A DNA stretch of 64,000 nucleotides. Source: Xenorhabdus miraniensis (GTDB lineage Bacteria > Pseudomonadota > Gammaproteobacteria > Enterobacterales > Enterobacteriaceae). The stretch is taken from positions 138,579 through 202,578 of the forward strand of contig NZ_NITZ01000008.1 in NCBI RefSeq assembly GCF_002632615.1, read 5' to 3'. A program made the translations under genes and the position numbers. Shown here piece by piece: positions 1-8,910 of the stretch. Below the pieces are notes generated by a model. That model saw only the letters and a list, made by a program, of their open reading frames with translations, was not told the DNA's origin and ran no database searches. Each line of letters begins with the position of its first letter. Position 1 is the first letter of the stretch.

Positions 1-227
1 GGGTTAACACGGATGAATATTTGCGGCCACTGAAAGAGGGCAAAGCGCTTAAGAATCTCTATGCAGCAGGAGCGGTATTAGGAGGATATGATCCGCTGGC
101 GGAAGGTTGCGGTGCAGGGGTTTCTTTGCTGAGTGCACTGTTTGTTGCTGAACAGATCGAAGCGGATCAGACCATCAAACCATCGATGATATCCGGGCAA
201 ATTGAGGCAAGGGAGGTGACGCAATGA
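1..227 (+). CDS. glpB: Anaerobic glycerol-3-phosphate dehydrogenase subunit B, 3' end only
   Basis: Only the last 74 or so codons are present; the gene enters from the left edge (reading frame begins at base 3). The visible C-terminus carries the FAD-enzyme ending with a glycine-rich stretch (GGYDPLAEGCGAGVSLLSAL) that closes GlpB proteins. GlpB is the flavin-containing subunit that, with GlpA and the membrane anchor GlpC, oxidises sn-glycerol 3-phosphate to dihydroxyacetone phosphate under anaerobic conditions and passes electrons to menaquinone. Its stop overlaps the glpC start (ATGA at 224-227), so the two are translationally coupled, as in the E. coli glpABC operon. The identification rests on the tail similarity plus the following glpC. 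Confidence 0.88.
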   Translation, partial: VNTDEYLRPLKEGKALKNLYAAGAVLGGYDPLAEGCGAGVSLLSALFVAEQIEADQTIKPSMISGQIEAREVTQ

Positions 228-1429
228 GTCTTCTCGACAACAGTTTCGAAAGTTGTATTAAGTGTACGGTGTGTACGACTTATTGCCCGGTTGCTAAGGT
301 AAACCCGCTATATCCGGGACCAAAACAGGCCGGCCCGGATGGAGAACGTCTGCGCCTCAAAGATCCTGCGCTCTATGATGAAGCGTTGAAATACTGCACT
401 AATTGCAAACGGTGTGAAGTGGCCTGCCCATCTGATGTAAAAATTGGTGATATCATCCAGCGGGCAAAAGCCCATTACAGTCCACATCGTCCTAAACTGC
501 GGGATGCCATCCTCAGTCATACGGATCTGATGGGAACCTTATCCACGCCGTTTGCGCCTGTCGTCAACGCCGTCACCCGCCTGAAACCGATGCGTCATCT
601 GCTGGATAAGGCCTTAAAAATTGACCATCGGCGTGAACTGCCAAAATATTCCTTCGGGACATTTCGCCGTTGGTATCGTAAGCAGGCTGAAATTCAACAG
701 CAATTTAAGGAACAAGTGGCCTATTTTCACGGCTGTTTCGTCAATTACAACCATCCGCAATTGGGAAAAGATCTGCTGAAAGTCTTTAATGCGATGGGGA
801 TTGGCGTTCAATTGCTGACACGGGAAAAATGCTGTGGCGTGCCATTGATTGCTAACGGTTTTATTGAACAGGCAAAGCGCCAGGCGCGCGTTAATCTGGC
901 TTCTTTAACAGAAAGCGTCATTGAGCGTCAAATCCCTGTGGTGGCGACTTCATCCAGTTGCACCTTCACCCTGCGAGATGAATATCCACATATTTTAGAT
1001 GTTGATACCCGGCTGGTACGTGATCACGTGGAATTGGCAACGCGCTATCTCTATCGTCTGCTGGATAAAGGGTGTACTTTGCCCTTGAAGCATACACCGC
1101 TGAAAGTGGCCTATCACACGCCATGCCATATGGAAAAAATGGGCTGGGCTGCCTATTCTATTGAATTGATCAAGCGTATTCCGGGTGTTGAATTGATAAT
1201 CCTTGATTCCCAATGTTGCGGCATTGCAGGTACGTATGGCTTTAAGGCGGAAAACTATGATGTTTCCCAAGGGATCGGCGCGAATTTATTCCGCCAGATT
1301 GAAGTGAGTGGTGTCGATTTGGTGATTACGGATTGCGAAACCTGCAAATGGCAGATTGAGATGTCTACCAGCAAGAAATGCGAGCATCCGATAAGTTTAT
1401 TGGCGCAGGGGGTGGATTCAGGGGTATAG
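224..1429 (+). CDS. glpC: Anaerobic glycerol-3-phosphate dehydrogenase subunit C (iron-sulfur subunit)
   Basis: The 401-residue product matches GlpC (396 in E. coli), the membrane-associated electron-transfer subunit of the GlpABC complex. Two 4Fe-4S ferredoxin motifs are visible near the N-terminus: CIKCTVCTTYCPV at about residue 11 and CTNCKRCEVACPSDV at about residue 65. Two CCG-type cysteine-rich domains follow: a first with HGCF and KCCGVP, a second with YHTPCHMEKMG and QCCGIAGTYG at about residues 290-345. Such domains bind further clusters or contact quinone in heterodisulfide-reductase-like proteins. The start overlaps the glpB stop by 4 bases and follows a GGGAGG-type ribosome site at 210-216. 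The complex is used during growth on glycerol 3-phosphate without oxygen. Nothing is missing. Confidence 0.96.
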   Translation: MSLLDNSFESCIKCTVCTTYCPVAKVNPLYPGPKQAGPDGERLRLKDPALYDEALKYCTNCKRCEVACPSDVKIGDIIQRAKAHYSPHRPKLRDAILSHTDLMGTLSTPFAPVVNAVTRLKPMRHLLDKALKIDHRRELPKYSFGTFRRWYRKQAEIQQQFKEQVAYFHGCFVNYNHPQLGKDLLKVFNAMGIGVQLLTREKCCGVPLIANGFIEQAKRQARVNLASLTESVIERQIPVVATSSSCTFTLRDEYPHILDVDTRLVRDHVELATRYLYRLLDKGCTLPLKHTPLKVAYHTPCHMEKMGWAAYSIELIKRIPGVELIILDSQCCGIAGTYGFKAENYDVSQGIGANLFRQIEVSGVDLVITDCETCKWQIEMSTSKKCEHPISLLAQGVDSGV

Positions 1430-1456
1430 GTTTCGCTTGATGAGTCAATTAGGTGA

Positions 1457-1487
1457 GCTATTCGCCTCATTTCGTGAGGCGAATAGC
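1457..1487 (+). terminator. Hairpin downstream of glpC
   Basis: A perfect 13-bp inverted repeat (GCTATTCGCCTCA at 1457-1469 and its complement at 1475-1487, loop TTTCG) lies 28 bases after the glpC stop. It is not followed by a T-run. A third copy of the left arm (ATTCGCCTCA) begins at 1493 and could pair with the right arm instead. It probably ends or stabilises the glpABC transcript; true intrinsic termination is uncertain. Confidence 0.55.
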
Positions 1488-1551
1488 GTTGTTATTCGCC
1501 TCACAAGATGAGTAGAATGGTCCGATAGTTGGCATCATAAGGTGAAATTTA

Positions 1552-2646
1552 ATGTGGATATGGGAACAAGAAAATTGGCCTGACTTTAAATGGAATGAGC
1601 ATGTTCTGACGCCCATATTGCGGGAAATTCATTTTAATCAGGGATTGTTGCTGGGAAGAGCAAGTGCTGAAAACACAGAGCAATCAACATTGGATAATCT
1701 TCTTGCCAGTATTCTCTATTCTTGCGAAATCGAAGGTGAAAAGCTGAATGCGGCATCAGTTCGTTCTTCATTAGCAAATCGACTAGGCATCAGTGAAACG
1801 AAGCCTTATCCAACAAGCGAACAATCGGATGGCATGGCTGAAATAGCCTTTGATGTGGTGGAAAGGTATAACGAACCATTGACGCTTGAACGCATTTTGA
1901 AATGGCATGAGTTGATGTTTCCCGGGGGTTATACCTTGTTTAACCCTATCCAAGGAGGGAAGTTGAGGCATGGAGGAATGGAAGTTATCTCTGGCAGAAT
2001 AGACAAACCGATTATTCATTTTGAAGCGCCACCTGCCAAAAGGTTACAGGAGGAGATAACAAAACTTATTGCTTGGTTCAATCAATCTCGTTATGAATTC
2101 AATCTTGATCCCATCTTGCGGGCAGCCATCATACATTTATGGTTTGTTACACTGCATCCAATGGAAGATGGTAATGGGCGTATTACCCGTTTCCTGACCG
2201 ATTTGGTATTGGCGCAAGGAGAAAACCGCTCAATCCGGTTTTATGCCATGTCAGTGAGTATTTGTGAACGCCGTAAACAATATTATGAAATATTGGAACA
2301 GACACAGCGTAATGGCTTGGATATTACCGATTGGATGCTATGGTTTCTGCAAACATTGAATGACACGCTGATTGCTAAATTGAAGCAAATTGATAATACG
2401 GTGAAAAAGACCCGGTTCTGGCGTTGTATCGATCAAAGTCAGTTGGGTGGGGAACAGATCAAAGTCCTGAATAGAATGTTGGATGGTGATTTTCAGCAAG
2501 GCATTAACAGTAGCCAATATCAGAAAGTTGCTAAAGTAAGCCGCGCAACAGCGACCCGGCATTTAAACCATCTGGTGGGACTTGGCTGTCTGGAAAAAAC
2601 GGAGGCTGGTGGCCGTAGCACGCGTTATATTATTCATCATATTTGA
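1552..2646 (+). CDS. Fic-domain AMP-transferase (class II, DUF4172 N-terminus)
   Basis: The 364-residue protein opens with a DUF4172-type N-terminal domain (WIWEQENWPDFKW), contains the Fic core motif HPMEDGNGR at residues 202-210 (catalytic His202) and ends with a winged-helix segment (about 300-364, VAKVSRATATRHLNHL). An inhibitory motif S-x-x-x-E-G is seen at residues 57-62 (SCEIEG, Glu61), placed N-terminal to the Fic core, which makes this a class II, self-inhibited Fic protein. Family members transfer AMP from ATP to hydroxyl groups of target proteins, and often of themselves. It stands alone between glpC and gldA with no antitoxin-like small gene, so it is more likely a self-regulated enzyme than a toxin-antitoxin pair. 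The target is unknown. Confidence 0.9.
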   Translation: MWIWEQENWPDFKWNEHVLTPILREIHFNQGLLLGRASAENTEQSTLDNLLASILYSCEIEGEKLNAASVRSSLANRLGISETKPYPTSEQSDGMAEIAFDVVERYNEPLTLERILKWHELMFPGGYTLFNPIQGGKLRHGGMEVISGRIDKPIIHFEAPPAKRLQEEITKLIAWFNQSRYEFNLDPILRAAIIHLWFVTLHPMEDGNGRITRFLTDLVLAQGENRSIRFYAMSVSICERRKQYYEILEQTQRNGLDITDWMLWFLQTLNDTLIAKLKQIDNTVKKTRFWRCIDQSQLGGEQIKVLNRMLDGDFQQGINSSQYQKVAKVSRATATRHLNHLVGLGCLEKTEAGGRSTRYIIHHI

Positions 2647-2682
2647 ATTGATTTTGAGAAAAGTGCCTCACTATGATTGATA

Positions 2683-2712
2683 CACCTATCACTGTATATA
2701 CAATGATAGGTG
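2683..2712. terminator. Inverted repeat between convergent fic and gldA
   Basis: CACCTATCA (2683-2691) and TGATAGGTG (2704-2712) form a 9-bp stem with a 12-base loop between the ends of the convergent fic and gldA genes. It may act as a shared terminator. There is only a weak T-rich tail, so this is tentative. Confidence 0.4.
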
Positions 2713-2787
2713 GTTTAATATCATACAAATAACATTATTTGGCTGTCCTGTGGGGAAAGATCTCACGTTAATTATTATCGCAATCAC

Positions 2788-3888
2788 TTAATACAACCAA
2801 TCCTGCCCCATTCGGTCTGCGGCCAAAATCGCGGCGTAAACCTGCTCTGGTGTCACAGTAAATGGCATATTGTGAATGGTTTCCCCTTCCGCACAACTCG
2901 CTATGGCAACCTGCATGATTTTCTGATTCAGTTTTTCATTATCACGCAGACCCAATTGTTCCAGCGTGACTGGCAAACCTACCTGTACACAAAAATCGAG
3001 CACGGTTTCCAGCTCTTCACTTGAACTGTTTTCCAAGATCAATTGTGTCAGAGTACCAAATGCCACTTTTTCTCCGTGATAGAGATGATGACACTCTTCC
3101 AACACCGTAAAGCCATTGTGGATGGCGTGAGCGGCAGCCAGACCCGCACTTTCAAAACCGATGCCGCTGAGGTAGGTATTCGCTTCAACAATATTTTCAA
3201 CCGCAGGCGTGCTGACACCCGCTTCCACTGCCAGTTTTGCCTTGTAACCTTCTGCCAGCAAGGTTTCATAACACAGTTTTGCCAGGGCCAGACCTGTGGT
3301 GGATGTTGCACCGCCAGCCATAGTGGGTTTGTGGGCTGCACTGTTGGCTCGTGCCTCAAAATAGGTCGCGAGCGCATCCCCCATTCCTGCCACAAACAGA
3401 CGAATTGGCGCTTTGGCAATAATATTGGTGTCCATCAACACGACATTCGGGTTTTGTGGGTAGATCAGGTAGCTGTCAAACTCACCCAGTTCGGTATACA
3501 GGACAGAAAGGGCACTGGTCGGCGCGTCGGTTGAAGCAAGGGTAGGAGAAATAATCACCGGTATTTTGGATTCGTGTGCAATGGCTTTGGCTGTATCAAG
3601 AGTTTTTCCACCCCCTAGCCCAACCACAGCCTGACACTGATTACTGACTAGAATGGCAGACAGGCGCTGGATTTCACTACGGCTGCACTCACCGTTAAAA
3701 ATTTCGAAGTGGCTGGTGACTTCGTGTTCCTCCAGGCTTTTACCGACGGTATCCCCAATAAGGCTCATCACGAAATTATCGGCAATCACGAAGACGTGGT
3801 CAGCAAGCATTTTGGTGTATCGACCAATGTGAGATAACGCACCTGGCCCCTGAATATATTTGGATGGAGACTGGATCACTTTCAGCAT
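2788..3888 (-). CDS. gldA: Glycerol dehydrogenase
   Basis: At 366 residues this matches E. coli GldA (367) along its whole length. It is an NAD-dependent, metal-containing (type III, iron-family) alcohol dehydrogenase that interconverts glycerol and dihydroxyacetone. The NAD-binding GGGKTLDTAKA motif is at about residue 92, followed by SPTLASTDAP; metal-ligand histidines are seen in AAAHAIHNG and in YHGEKVAFG. The start ATG at 3886-3888 is the only one that keeps the conserved N-terminus (VIQSPSKYIQGPG). It is transcribed alone, convergent with the Fic gene. With glpABC next door it fits a small glycerol-use neighbourhood, though no shared promoter links them. Confidence 0.96.
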   Translation of the reverse strand: MLKVIQSPSKYIQGPGALSHIGRYTKMLADHVFVIADNFVMSLIGDTVGKSLEEHEVTSHFEIFNGECSRSEIQRLSAILVSNQCQAVVGLGGGKTLDTAKAIAHESKIPVIISPTLASTDAPTSALSVLYTELGEFDSYLIYPQNPNVVLMDTNIIAKAPIRLFVAGMGDALATYFEARANSAAHKPTMAGGATSTTGLALAKLCYETLLAEGYKAKLAVEAGVSTPAVENIVEANTYLSGIGFESAGLAAAHAIHNGFTVLEECHHLYHGEKVAFGTLTQLILENSSSEELETVLDFCVQVGLPVTLEQLGLRDNEKLNQKIMQVAIASCAEGETIHNMPFTVTPEQVYAAILAADRMGQDWLY

Positions 3889-4280
3889 AAGAAATATTCC
3901 TTCTTCACTGGAAACTAGGCATAGAGTGTCACAATACTGGCATGGAGCAGGTTATAAACAGTGTTATGTCAAAGTCTGTGTTTACCCGCCCATCAACACG
4001 ATACATCAACACTATACGGCAAAATATACAGAGGGGTTATGAGTAAAAGCAGGAAATGTGTGATTCGGTAGGAAAAACGGGAAGAGGATTGATGCAGGGT
4101 ATGGCGATGCGAGACACAGTTAAGAAGAGCCTATCCTTTGTAGACTCTTCGGATTGTTCGGCGGCGGTGTTCACGAGAATGCTCTGTATTTCACGGTGAT
4201 CACTGAGCGTTAATCCTTTAACTGGTCATGATTTTCTCAGCATTGTTACGTATGTATTCTGTGCGTCTTTCCTCTGTTTT
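3889..4280. other. 392-bp intergenic region with no recognised gene
   Basis: This stretch separates gldA and yhhQ, both on the minus strand. It must hold the gldA promoter close to 3890-3960 and the end of the yhhQ transcript. I read both strands and found no convincing coding frame, no strong terminator hairpin and no recognisable RNA. In E. coli dcrB lies beside yhhQ; no trace of it is visible here. Confidence 0.5.
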
Positions 4281-4949
4281 TTAGTGGAATTTAACCAGTG
4301 TCTTACTTGCGGTTTGATTGAAAAAAAATTTCAGAATTAAATTCAACAGAATGCCATACGCCGGTAGGAAAAAAAGCATACAGATAAATAGCTTGAAAGC
4401 ATAATCCACTAAGGCAATTTCCACCCAATTCGTTGCCATAAAAGCATCGGTACTGCGATAAAACGCGATAAAGAAAAAGGCCAGTGTATCGAGCATATTA
4501 CCGAAAAACATAGCGGCAGCCGGGGCTATCCACCAGCGGCTTTTTTGGCGCAGGCGATTAAAGACGCCGACATCCAATATCTGACCAAGCACATAGGCCA
4601 TAAAACTAGCGGCCGCAATGCGGGCAACAAACAAGTTAAAGGTTCCCAAGGTTTCGAATCCTTGCCATGTGCCCTGAAAAAACAGAGCTGAAATCAGGTA
4701 AGAGATCAACAAGGCGGGAAGCATGACGGAGATAATGATCCGGCGCGCTAATGGAGCACCATAAATACGCACAGTCAGATCGGTCGCCAAAAAGATAAAG
4801 GGAAATGTAAATGCTCCCCAAGTGGTATGGAAACCAAAAATGGAGATGGGGAGTTGCACCAGATAGTTACTGGAAGTAATGATCAGAATATGGAAGAGCG
4901 AAAGCCAGGCCAAAGCCGTGGCTCGCTGCTGCGCAGTCAATTGGAACAT
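4281..4949 (-). CDS. yhhQ: Queuosine precursor transporter
   Basis: The 222-residue membrane protein is nearly the same length as E. coli YhhQ (221) and shares long blocks with it, for example SNYLVQLPISIFGFHTTWG and TLAFFFIAFYRS. It belongs to the VUT/YhhQ family and takes up 7-cyano-7-deazaguanine and related queuosine precursors across the inner membrane. Six or so hydrophobic helices are visible. It lies next to tusA in the E. coli-like order but is divergent from it. No preQ1 riboswitch was recognised in the short leader (4950-5119). Confidence 0.95.
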   Translation of the reverse strand: MFQLTAQQRATALAWLSLFHILIITSSNYLVQLPISIFGFHTTWGAFTFPFIFLATDLTVRIYGAPLARRIIISVMLPALLISYLISALFFQGTWQGFETLGTFNLFVARIAAASFMAYVLGQILDVGVFNRLRQKSRWWIAPAAAMFFGNMLDTLAFFFIAFYRSTDAFMATNWVEIALVDYAFKLFICMLFFLPAYGILLNLILKFFFNQTASKTLVKFH

Positions 4950-5119
4950 ATTGTACCTTTTTGGTGAATGGGGTGAGGGAACCCAAAAAATAAATGTGCC
5001 TGAAAAATCAGGAGAAGTTGATCATACGCGTGTTGCGCAATAAAAGTAAAGTACGGCAGTTGGCGATATTTTGTAATATAATCCACGGCCATAGATTGTT
5101 TGAACCTACAGAGATTGTT

Positions 5120-5371
5120 ATGTCCGATGTTTTTGCCAATCCCGATAAAACGCTTGATACGCTAGGATTACGCTGCCCGGAACCCGTCATGATGGTACGT
5201 AAGACTGTCCGCCATATGAGCGCCGGCCAGACGTTATTAATCATTGCAGATGATCCGGCAACAACCCGTGATATTCCCGGTTTCTGTCGTTTTATGGAAC
5301 ATGTATTGATTGCGCAGGAGACAGAAGAAACCCCTTATCGCTATCTTCTCAGAAAAAGTGAAAATGCTTGA
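5120..5371 (+). CDS. tusA: Sulfur carrier protein TusA
   Basis: The 83-residue product matches TusA (81 in E. coli). The persulfide-carrying Cys19 lies in the family motif [12 protein letters not shown]. TusA takes sulfur from the cysteine desulfurase IscS and hands it to TusD in the TusBCD-TusE relay for 2-thiolation of tRNA wobble uridines, and it also supplies molybdopterin synthesis. The start is placed at ATG 5120 because the conserved N-terminus begins there; the reading frame is open further upstream (to 4994), but that extension has no resemblance to the family. It has an intergenic hairpin behind it and is convergent with zntA. Confidence 0.96.
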   Translation: MSDVFANPDKTLDTLGLRCPEPVMMVRKTVRHMSAGQTLLIIADDPATTRDIPGFCRFMEHVLIAQETEETPYRYLLRKSENA

Positions 5372-5511
5372 TTGAAAAATATCGCGTAATTGACTGGCAG
5401 AAAAAAGGAGCCGTGCTAGGCTTTAAGTATGGTGTTTAGTCACAACTTATCACCTCACTGAATACCATATTTTCTTTTTCCTTAATAGCAATCTTGAGTA
5501 ATTGTAATTTT

Positions 5512-5550
5512 GAAAAGGTGCGTAGTATGCACCTTTTCAGTTTGTTGTTT
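5512..5550. terminator. Bidirectional terminator between tusA and zntA
   Basis: GAAAAGGTGC (5512-5521) and GCACCTTTTC (5529-5538) form a perfect 10-bp stem with a 7-base loop, followed on the plus strand by a T-rich run (TTTGTTGTTTTT). It lies between two convergent genes and can serve both. Confidence 0.75.
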
Positions 5551-5567
5551 TTATCTCACCCGGTTTA

Positions 5568-7859
5568 TCACTTTTGCAGCTTTACTCTCAGCAGCCGGAT
5601 GGCGTTTGCAGTGACGAGTGCAGTAGCGCCTGAATCGGCCAGAACCGCCATCCATAGTCCTGTGATACCCAATAGGCTGGTGATAAGGAATATCGCCTTT
5701 AAGCCTAATGCAATAGTGATATTTTGGCGGATGTTGTAATGGGTTGTGCGAGACAGGGCGATAATTTCAGCTAAACCGGTCAGCCGATTGTGTGTCAGTG
5801 CAGCATCAGCCGTTTCCAATGCAACATCAGTTCCGCTGCCCATGGCAACGCCGATACTGGCGGCTTTCATTGCCGGAGCGTCATTGATTCCATCACCAAC
5901 CATCATGGTGTGGTGATTTTTATTCAACTCAGTCACTGCCTTCACTTTATCTTCCGGTAATAATCCTGCGCGATAATCAATGCCCAACTGACCTGCAATA
6001 GCGGCCGCAGCACGAGGATTGTCTCCCGTAAGCATGATTGCCTGAACACCTTGTTTTTTCAGGAGACGGATGGTGTCTATGGCATCCTGACGCAAGGTAT
6101 CCTGCATGGCAATCAAACCCATGAATTGCTTGTCCTGCATAACTGCAACCGCAGTTTTGCCACTACTTTCCAGATCGGCGACTCTTTGCTTCCAGTCTGC
6201 GGACAACGTATTTTCCGGTAATCGTTCAGGGGCGGAGACAAGAATTCTTTGTCCTGACAATTGCCCTTCAACGCCAATTCCTGCTAGCGCTTTACGCTGT
6301 TCAGCCTCAACAATGGTCACGCCTTTCCTTTCAGCGGCTTCAAGAATGGACTTTGCCAATGGATGATGAGAGCCGCTTTCTACAGCCCCTGCCAGTGCCA
6401 GTACAGTTTCTGTGGTGATGTTTTCTGCTGGTTCAATATCAGTAACTTGTGGTTTGCCTTCGGTCAGTGTGCCGGTTTTATCCAATGCTATTGTGGTCAC
6501 TGCTCCAAGTTGCTCCAGTGCTGCTCCACCTTTGATTAGGGAGCCACGACGAGTCGCTGCTGCCAAGGCGGAAGTAATTGCGGCAGGTGTGGAGATAACC
6601 AGTGCACAAGGACAGCCAATTAACAATAGTGTCAGGCCGCGGTAGATCCAGTTTTCCCACGATCCGGCAAAGAACAAAGGCGGGATCAGTACCACGAGTG
6701 CGGAGAACAAGATAATCAGCGGCGTATAGATACGGCTGAACCGGTCAATGAAACGTTCAATGGGAGCGCGACGTTCTTCTGCCTCTTCGATCAATTGAAG
6801 AATGCGGTCAATGGCGTTGTGCCCCGGCTCAGAGATCACCCTCATCTGCACGGCGCTATCGACAGAAAGGCAACCCGCCGCGACCTTTTCTCCTTGTTGC
6901 CGCTCAACAGGAACAGACTCACCTGTCAGGGCGCTTTCATCGAAGCTGGCAAATGGACTGAGTAATTCGGCATCGGTGGGTAAACGGGCTCCCGGAGCAA
7001 CCTCAATAATATCACCGGGACGCAGTTCGGCTGCCGATACGGTTTTCTTTTTCCCATCCTTAACTAATAAAGCCTGATCAGGGACTAATGCCATCAAGGC
7101 GCTGACACCACGGCGAGCACGTCCGGCGGCATAGGACTCCAGAATCTCGCCTAATTTGAACAGCAGAATGACCATAGCGGCTTCCGCGGTCGCATCAATG
7201 AACAAGGCACCGATGGCGGCAACACTCATCAGTGTTTCAATGGCAAAAGGAGTACCTGAACGAATCAATTTGATGGCTTTGGTTGCGACCGGATATAACC
7301 CAATCAGCGTGGTAATGATGAAAGCAATTTGCCCGGCGGGTGCATTGATGCTTGATATTCCCCAGCTGGCGAACATCAGGGCAGCGAGAATCAGGATCGG
7401 GGAAAATGTTTTCCAGTGATTGGTTGCCGGAGGCAGTTTGGGTGACGAATCCGTTTCCTTGATTTCAAAACCCGCTTGTTTTACTGCTTTTTCGACAGCG
7501 GCGCGAATATCAACATCAGAATCAACCACCAATTTTTCTGTCGTAAACAGAACCTTGACCTGTTTGGCTTCCGGGAGTTTTTTTACAGCATTCTCGATTT
7601 TCCCGGCACAGCTTGGGCAATCCATACCGTGGATGATCCAATTAAAGCGCTGGTTTGCTGTTAATTCGAGGGGGGAGGTTTCCTGTACAACATGGTCATG
7701 ATCGTGTGAGCAATGTGCTCCGTTATGTTTATGAGTATGCTCATGTTCATGGGAATGCTTATGGGAATGTATCTTGTCATGATTTTCATGAGCGTGACTA
7801 TGGCCTGTCTCATGGGGATCATGTTGTGATTGCTTATGTTTTGTGTCGGTGGAGAACAT
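5568..7859 (-). CDS. zntA: Zn(II)/Cd(II)/Pb(II)-exporting P1B-type ATPase
   Basis: The 763-residue heavy-metal ATPase is longer than E. coli ZntA (732) because of an N-terminal stretch with more than twenty histidines in the first 60 residues (patterns such as HSHAHE and HEHEHTH), a likely extra metal-binding tail. A heavy-metal-associated domain with GMDCPSC follows at about residue 75. The core has the CPC metal-transport motif in the membrane at about 416, the phosphorylation motif DKTGT at about 461, the HP motif (SHHPLAKS) and the hinge motif TGDNPRAAA with GDGINDAPA. It pumps zinc, cadmium and lead out of the cytoplasm. Expression should be under ZntR, given the operator described separately. 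Confidence 0.96.
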   Translation of the reverse strand: MFSTDTKHKQSQHDPHETGHSHAHENHDKIHSHKHSHEHEHTHKHNGAHCSHDHDHVVQETSPLELTANQRFNWIIHGMDCPSCAGKIENAVKKLPEAKQVKVLFTTEKLVVDSDVDIRAAVEKAVKQAGFEIKETDSSPKLPPATNHWKTFSPILILAALMFASWGISSINAPAGQIAFIITTLIGLYPVATKAIKLIRSGTPFAIETLMSVAAIGALFIDATAEAAMVILLFKLGEILESYAAGRARRGVSALMALVPDQALLVKDGKKKTVSAAELRPGDIIEVAPGARLPTDAELLSPFASFDESALTGESVPVERQQGEKVAAGCLSVDSAVQMRVISEPGHNAIDRILQLIEEAEERRAPIERFIDRFSRIYTPLIILFSALVVLIPPLFFAGSWENWIYRGLTLLLIGCPCALVISTPAAITSALAAATRRGSLIKGGAALEQLGAVTTIALDKTGTLTEGKPQVTDIEPAENITTETVLALAGAVESGSHHPLAKSILEAAERKGVTIVEAEQRKALAGIGVEGQLSGQRILVSAPERLPENTLSADWKQRVADLESSGKTAVAVMQDKQFMGLIAMQDTLRQDAIDTIRLLKKQGVQAIMLTGDNPRAAAAIAGQLGIDYRAGLLPEDKVKAVTELNKNHHTMMVGDGINDAPAMKAASIGVAMGSGTDVALETADAALTHNRLTGLAEIIALSRTTHYNIRQNITIALGLKAIFLITSLLGITGLWMAVLADSGATALVTANAIRLLRVKLQK

Positions 7860-7903
7860 AGGCGCCCTCTTAGAATAGAGTTAATCCGGGTTAATTAAGA
7901 ACA

Positions 7904-7935
7904 ACTCTACACTCTGGAGTTAACTCCAGAGTCAA
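7904..7935 (-). promoter_or_regulatory. ZntR-type operator and promoter of zntA
   Basis: On the minus strand a -35 TTGACT (7930-7935) and a -10 TAGAGT (7904-7909) are separated by 20 bases, the unusually long spacer used by MerR-family activators. A perfect 22-bp palindrome made of ACTCTGGAGTT and its complement (7911-7932) sits within and beside the spacer. It matches the E. coli zntA operator except at the two central bases (TA for CG). Confidence 0.92.
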
Positions 7936-8051
7936 ACTTAATAAGAGGAATTTTTTTGATGATTAGTGCCATCCAAAATAGATTTTCACCATCAATGTCC
8001 TTCCTCTTAAGTGTGTGTTCAATAAAACCTATGTTCAATAAAGCGGAGGCA

Positions 8052-8678
8052 TTACAAGAATAGTGAACGAATAATCAAAAAGTGCCCGATAAAACCACAG
8101 GCAGCAACAATCGCTTTTGATAGTTTAAAAGAGAAGCGATACCGATCAATGAGGTTGATAATATGTGCAAGGAGTAACAGGATGGCGCCTGCCATAACAG
8201 AAAAACGGCTTTCATTACTGAGTGAAAAATATTGTTCTCCGGCGATCCAAACCATCAGCAGTGCTATCACGAAGCTATCAACGACCCGCCAACGCATATT
8301 ATCCAGACGAGTCCAAATAACGACCATAACCACAATGCCAACAGCCAATAAAATCAAAGGTAACGGGAAGAAGAGGCTGAAACTCATGTGCCAGGCAAAA
8401 CTGATGGTATATAGCAAGTAACTCAGGAACAGCGCGATAAATGAGAAAAGTAAATATTTACCGGGGAGCATACGGATCGCATCAGAGAGCAAAGCAGTCA
8501 CTAGACCCGCAATGATGAGATAGCCAGAAACCTCAAGATTAGGTGCCTGACATGCCCACAATAACAAAAGCAGCATCGTGACCGGACGAAAAACCCATTG
8601 CTGCCATTGGGTGCCACGGTAGGCGGCATCAATATATAACCATCCGGAGAAAAACACAGCAAGAAATGGCCAACTCAT
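8052..8678 (-). CDS. yhhN: YhhN family membrane protein (lysoplasmalogenase-like)
   Basis: The 208-residue integral membrane protein has seven to eight hydrophobic helices and matches E. coli YhhN (208 residues), including the DAAYRG block and the C-terminal CGFIGHFLIIRSL ending. The YhhN/TMEM86 family includes eukaryotic lysoplasmalogenases that cleave vinyl-ether lysophospholipids; the bacterial role is not settled. The ATG at 8676-8678 is preferred over an upstream TTG (8702) because AAGGA precedes it at suitable distance and the alignment begins there. It keeps its E. coli position beside zntA. Confidence 0.9.
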   Translation of the reverse strand: MSWPFLAVFFSGWLYIDAAYRGTQWQQWVFRPVTMLLLLLWACQAPNLEVSGYLIIAGLVTALLSDAIRMLPGKYLLFSFIALFLSYLLYTISFAWHMSFSLFFPLPLILLAVGIVVMVVIWTRLDNMRWRVVDSFVIALLMVWIAGEQYFSLSNESRFSVMAGAILLLLAHIINLIDRYRFSFKLSKAIVAACGFIGHFLIIRSLFL

Positions 8679-8910
8679 ATTTTTCTTTTCCTTAATGTTC
8701 AACGCCCGTTTTATCAGGCATTACTATTCATGATGGGGGTTGTGTGGAGAGTATACTGATTTATCAACGTTAATTCGTTATTAACGAATGGATAACGTTT
8801 TATTATCAAAAATGGAGCTCGTCAATGAGTAATTAACGGGATTACTCATTAACGACATTTTCTTTTAATAAGAAGAAAACAAAACGGTGAAATGGCAGTG
8901 ACTGAGCGCT

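Noticed and set aside
3043..3534. 163-codon plus-strand frame opposite gldA
   Set aside because: It lies wholly inside gldA, has Cys/Phe-rich unlikely composition and matches nothing recognised.
4950..5119. Possible preQ1 riboswitch ahead of yhhQ
   Set aside because: No conserved loop or pseudoknot sequence was seen on the minus strand in the short leader.
5494..5739. 81-codon plus-strand frame after tusA
   Set aside because: It overlaps the terminator and the end of zntA on the opposite strand, and resembles nothing known.
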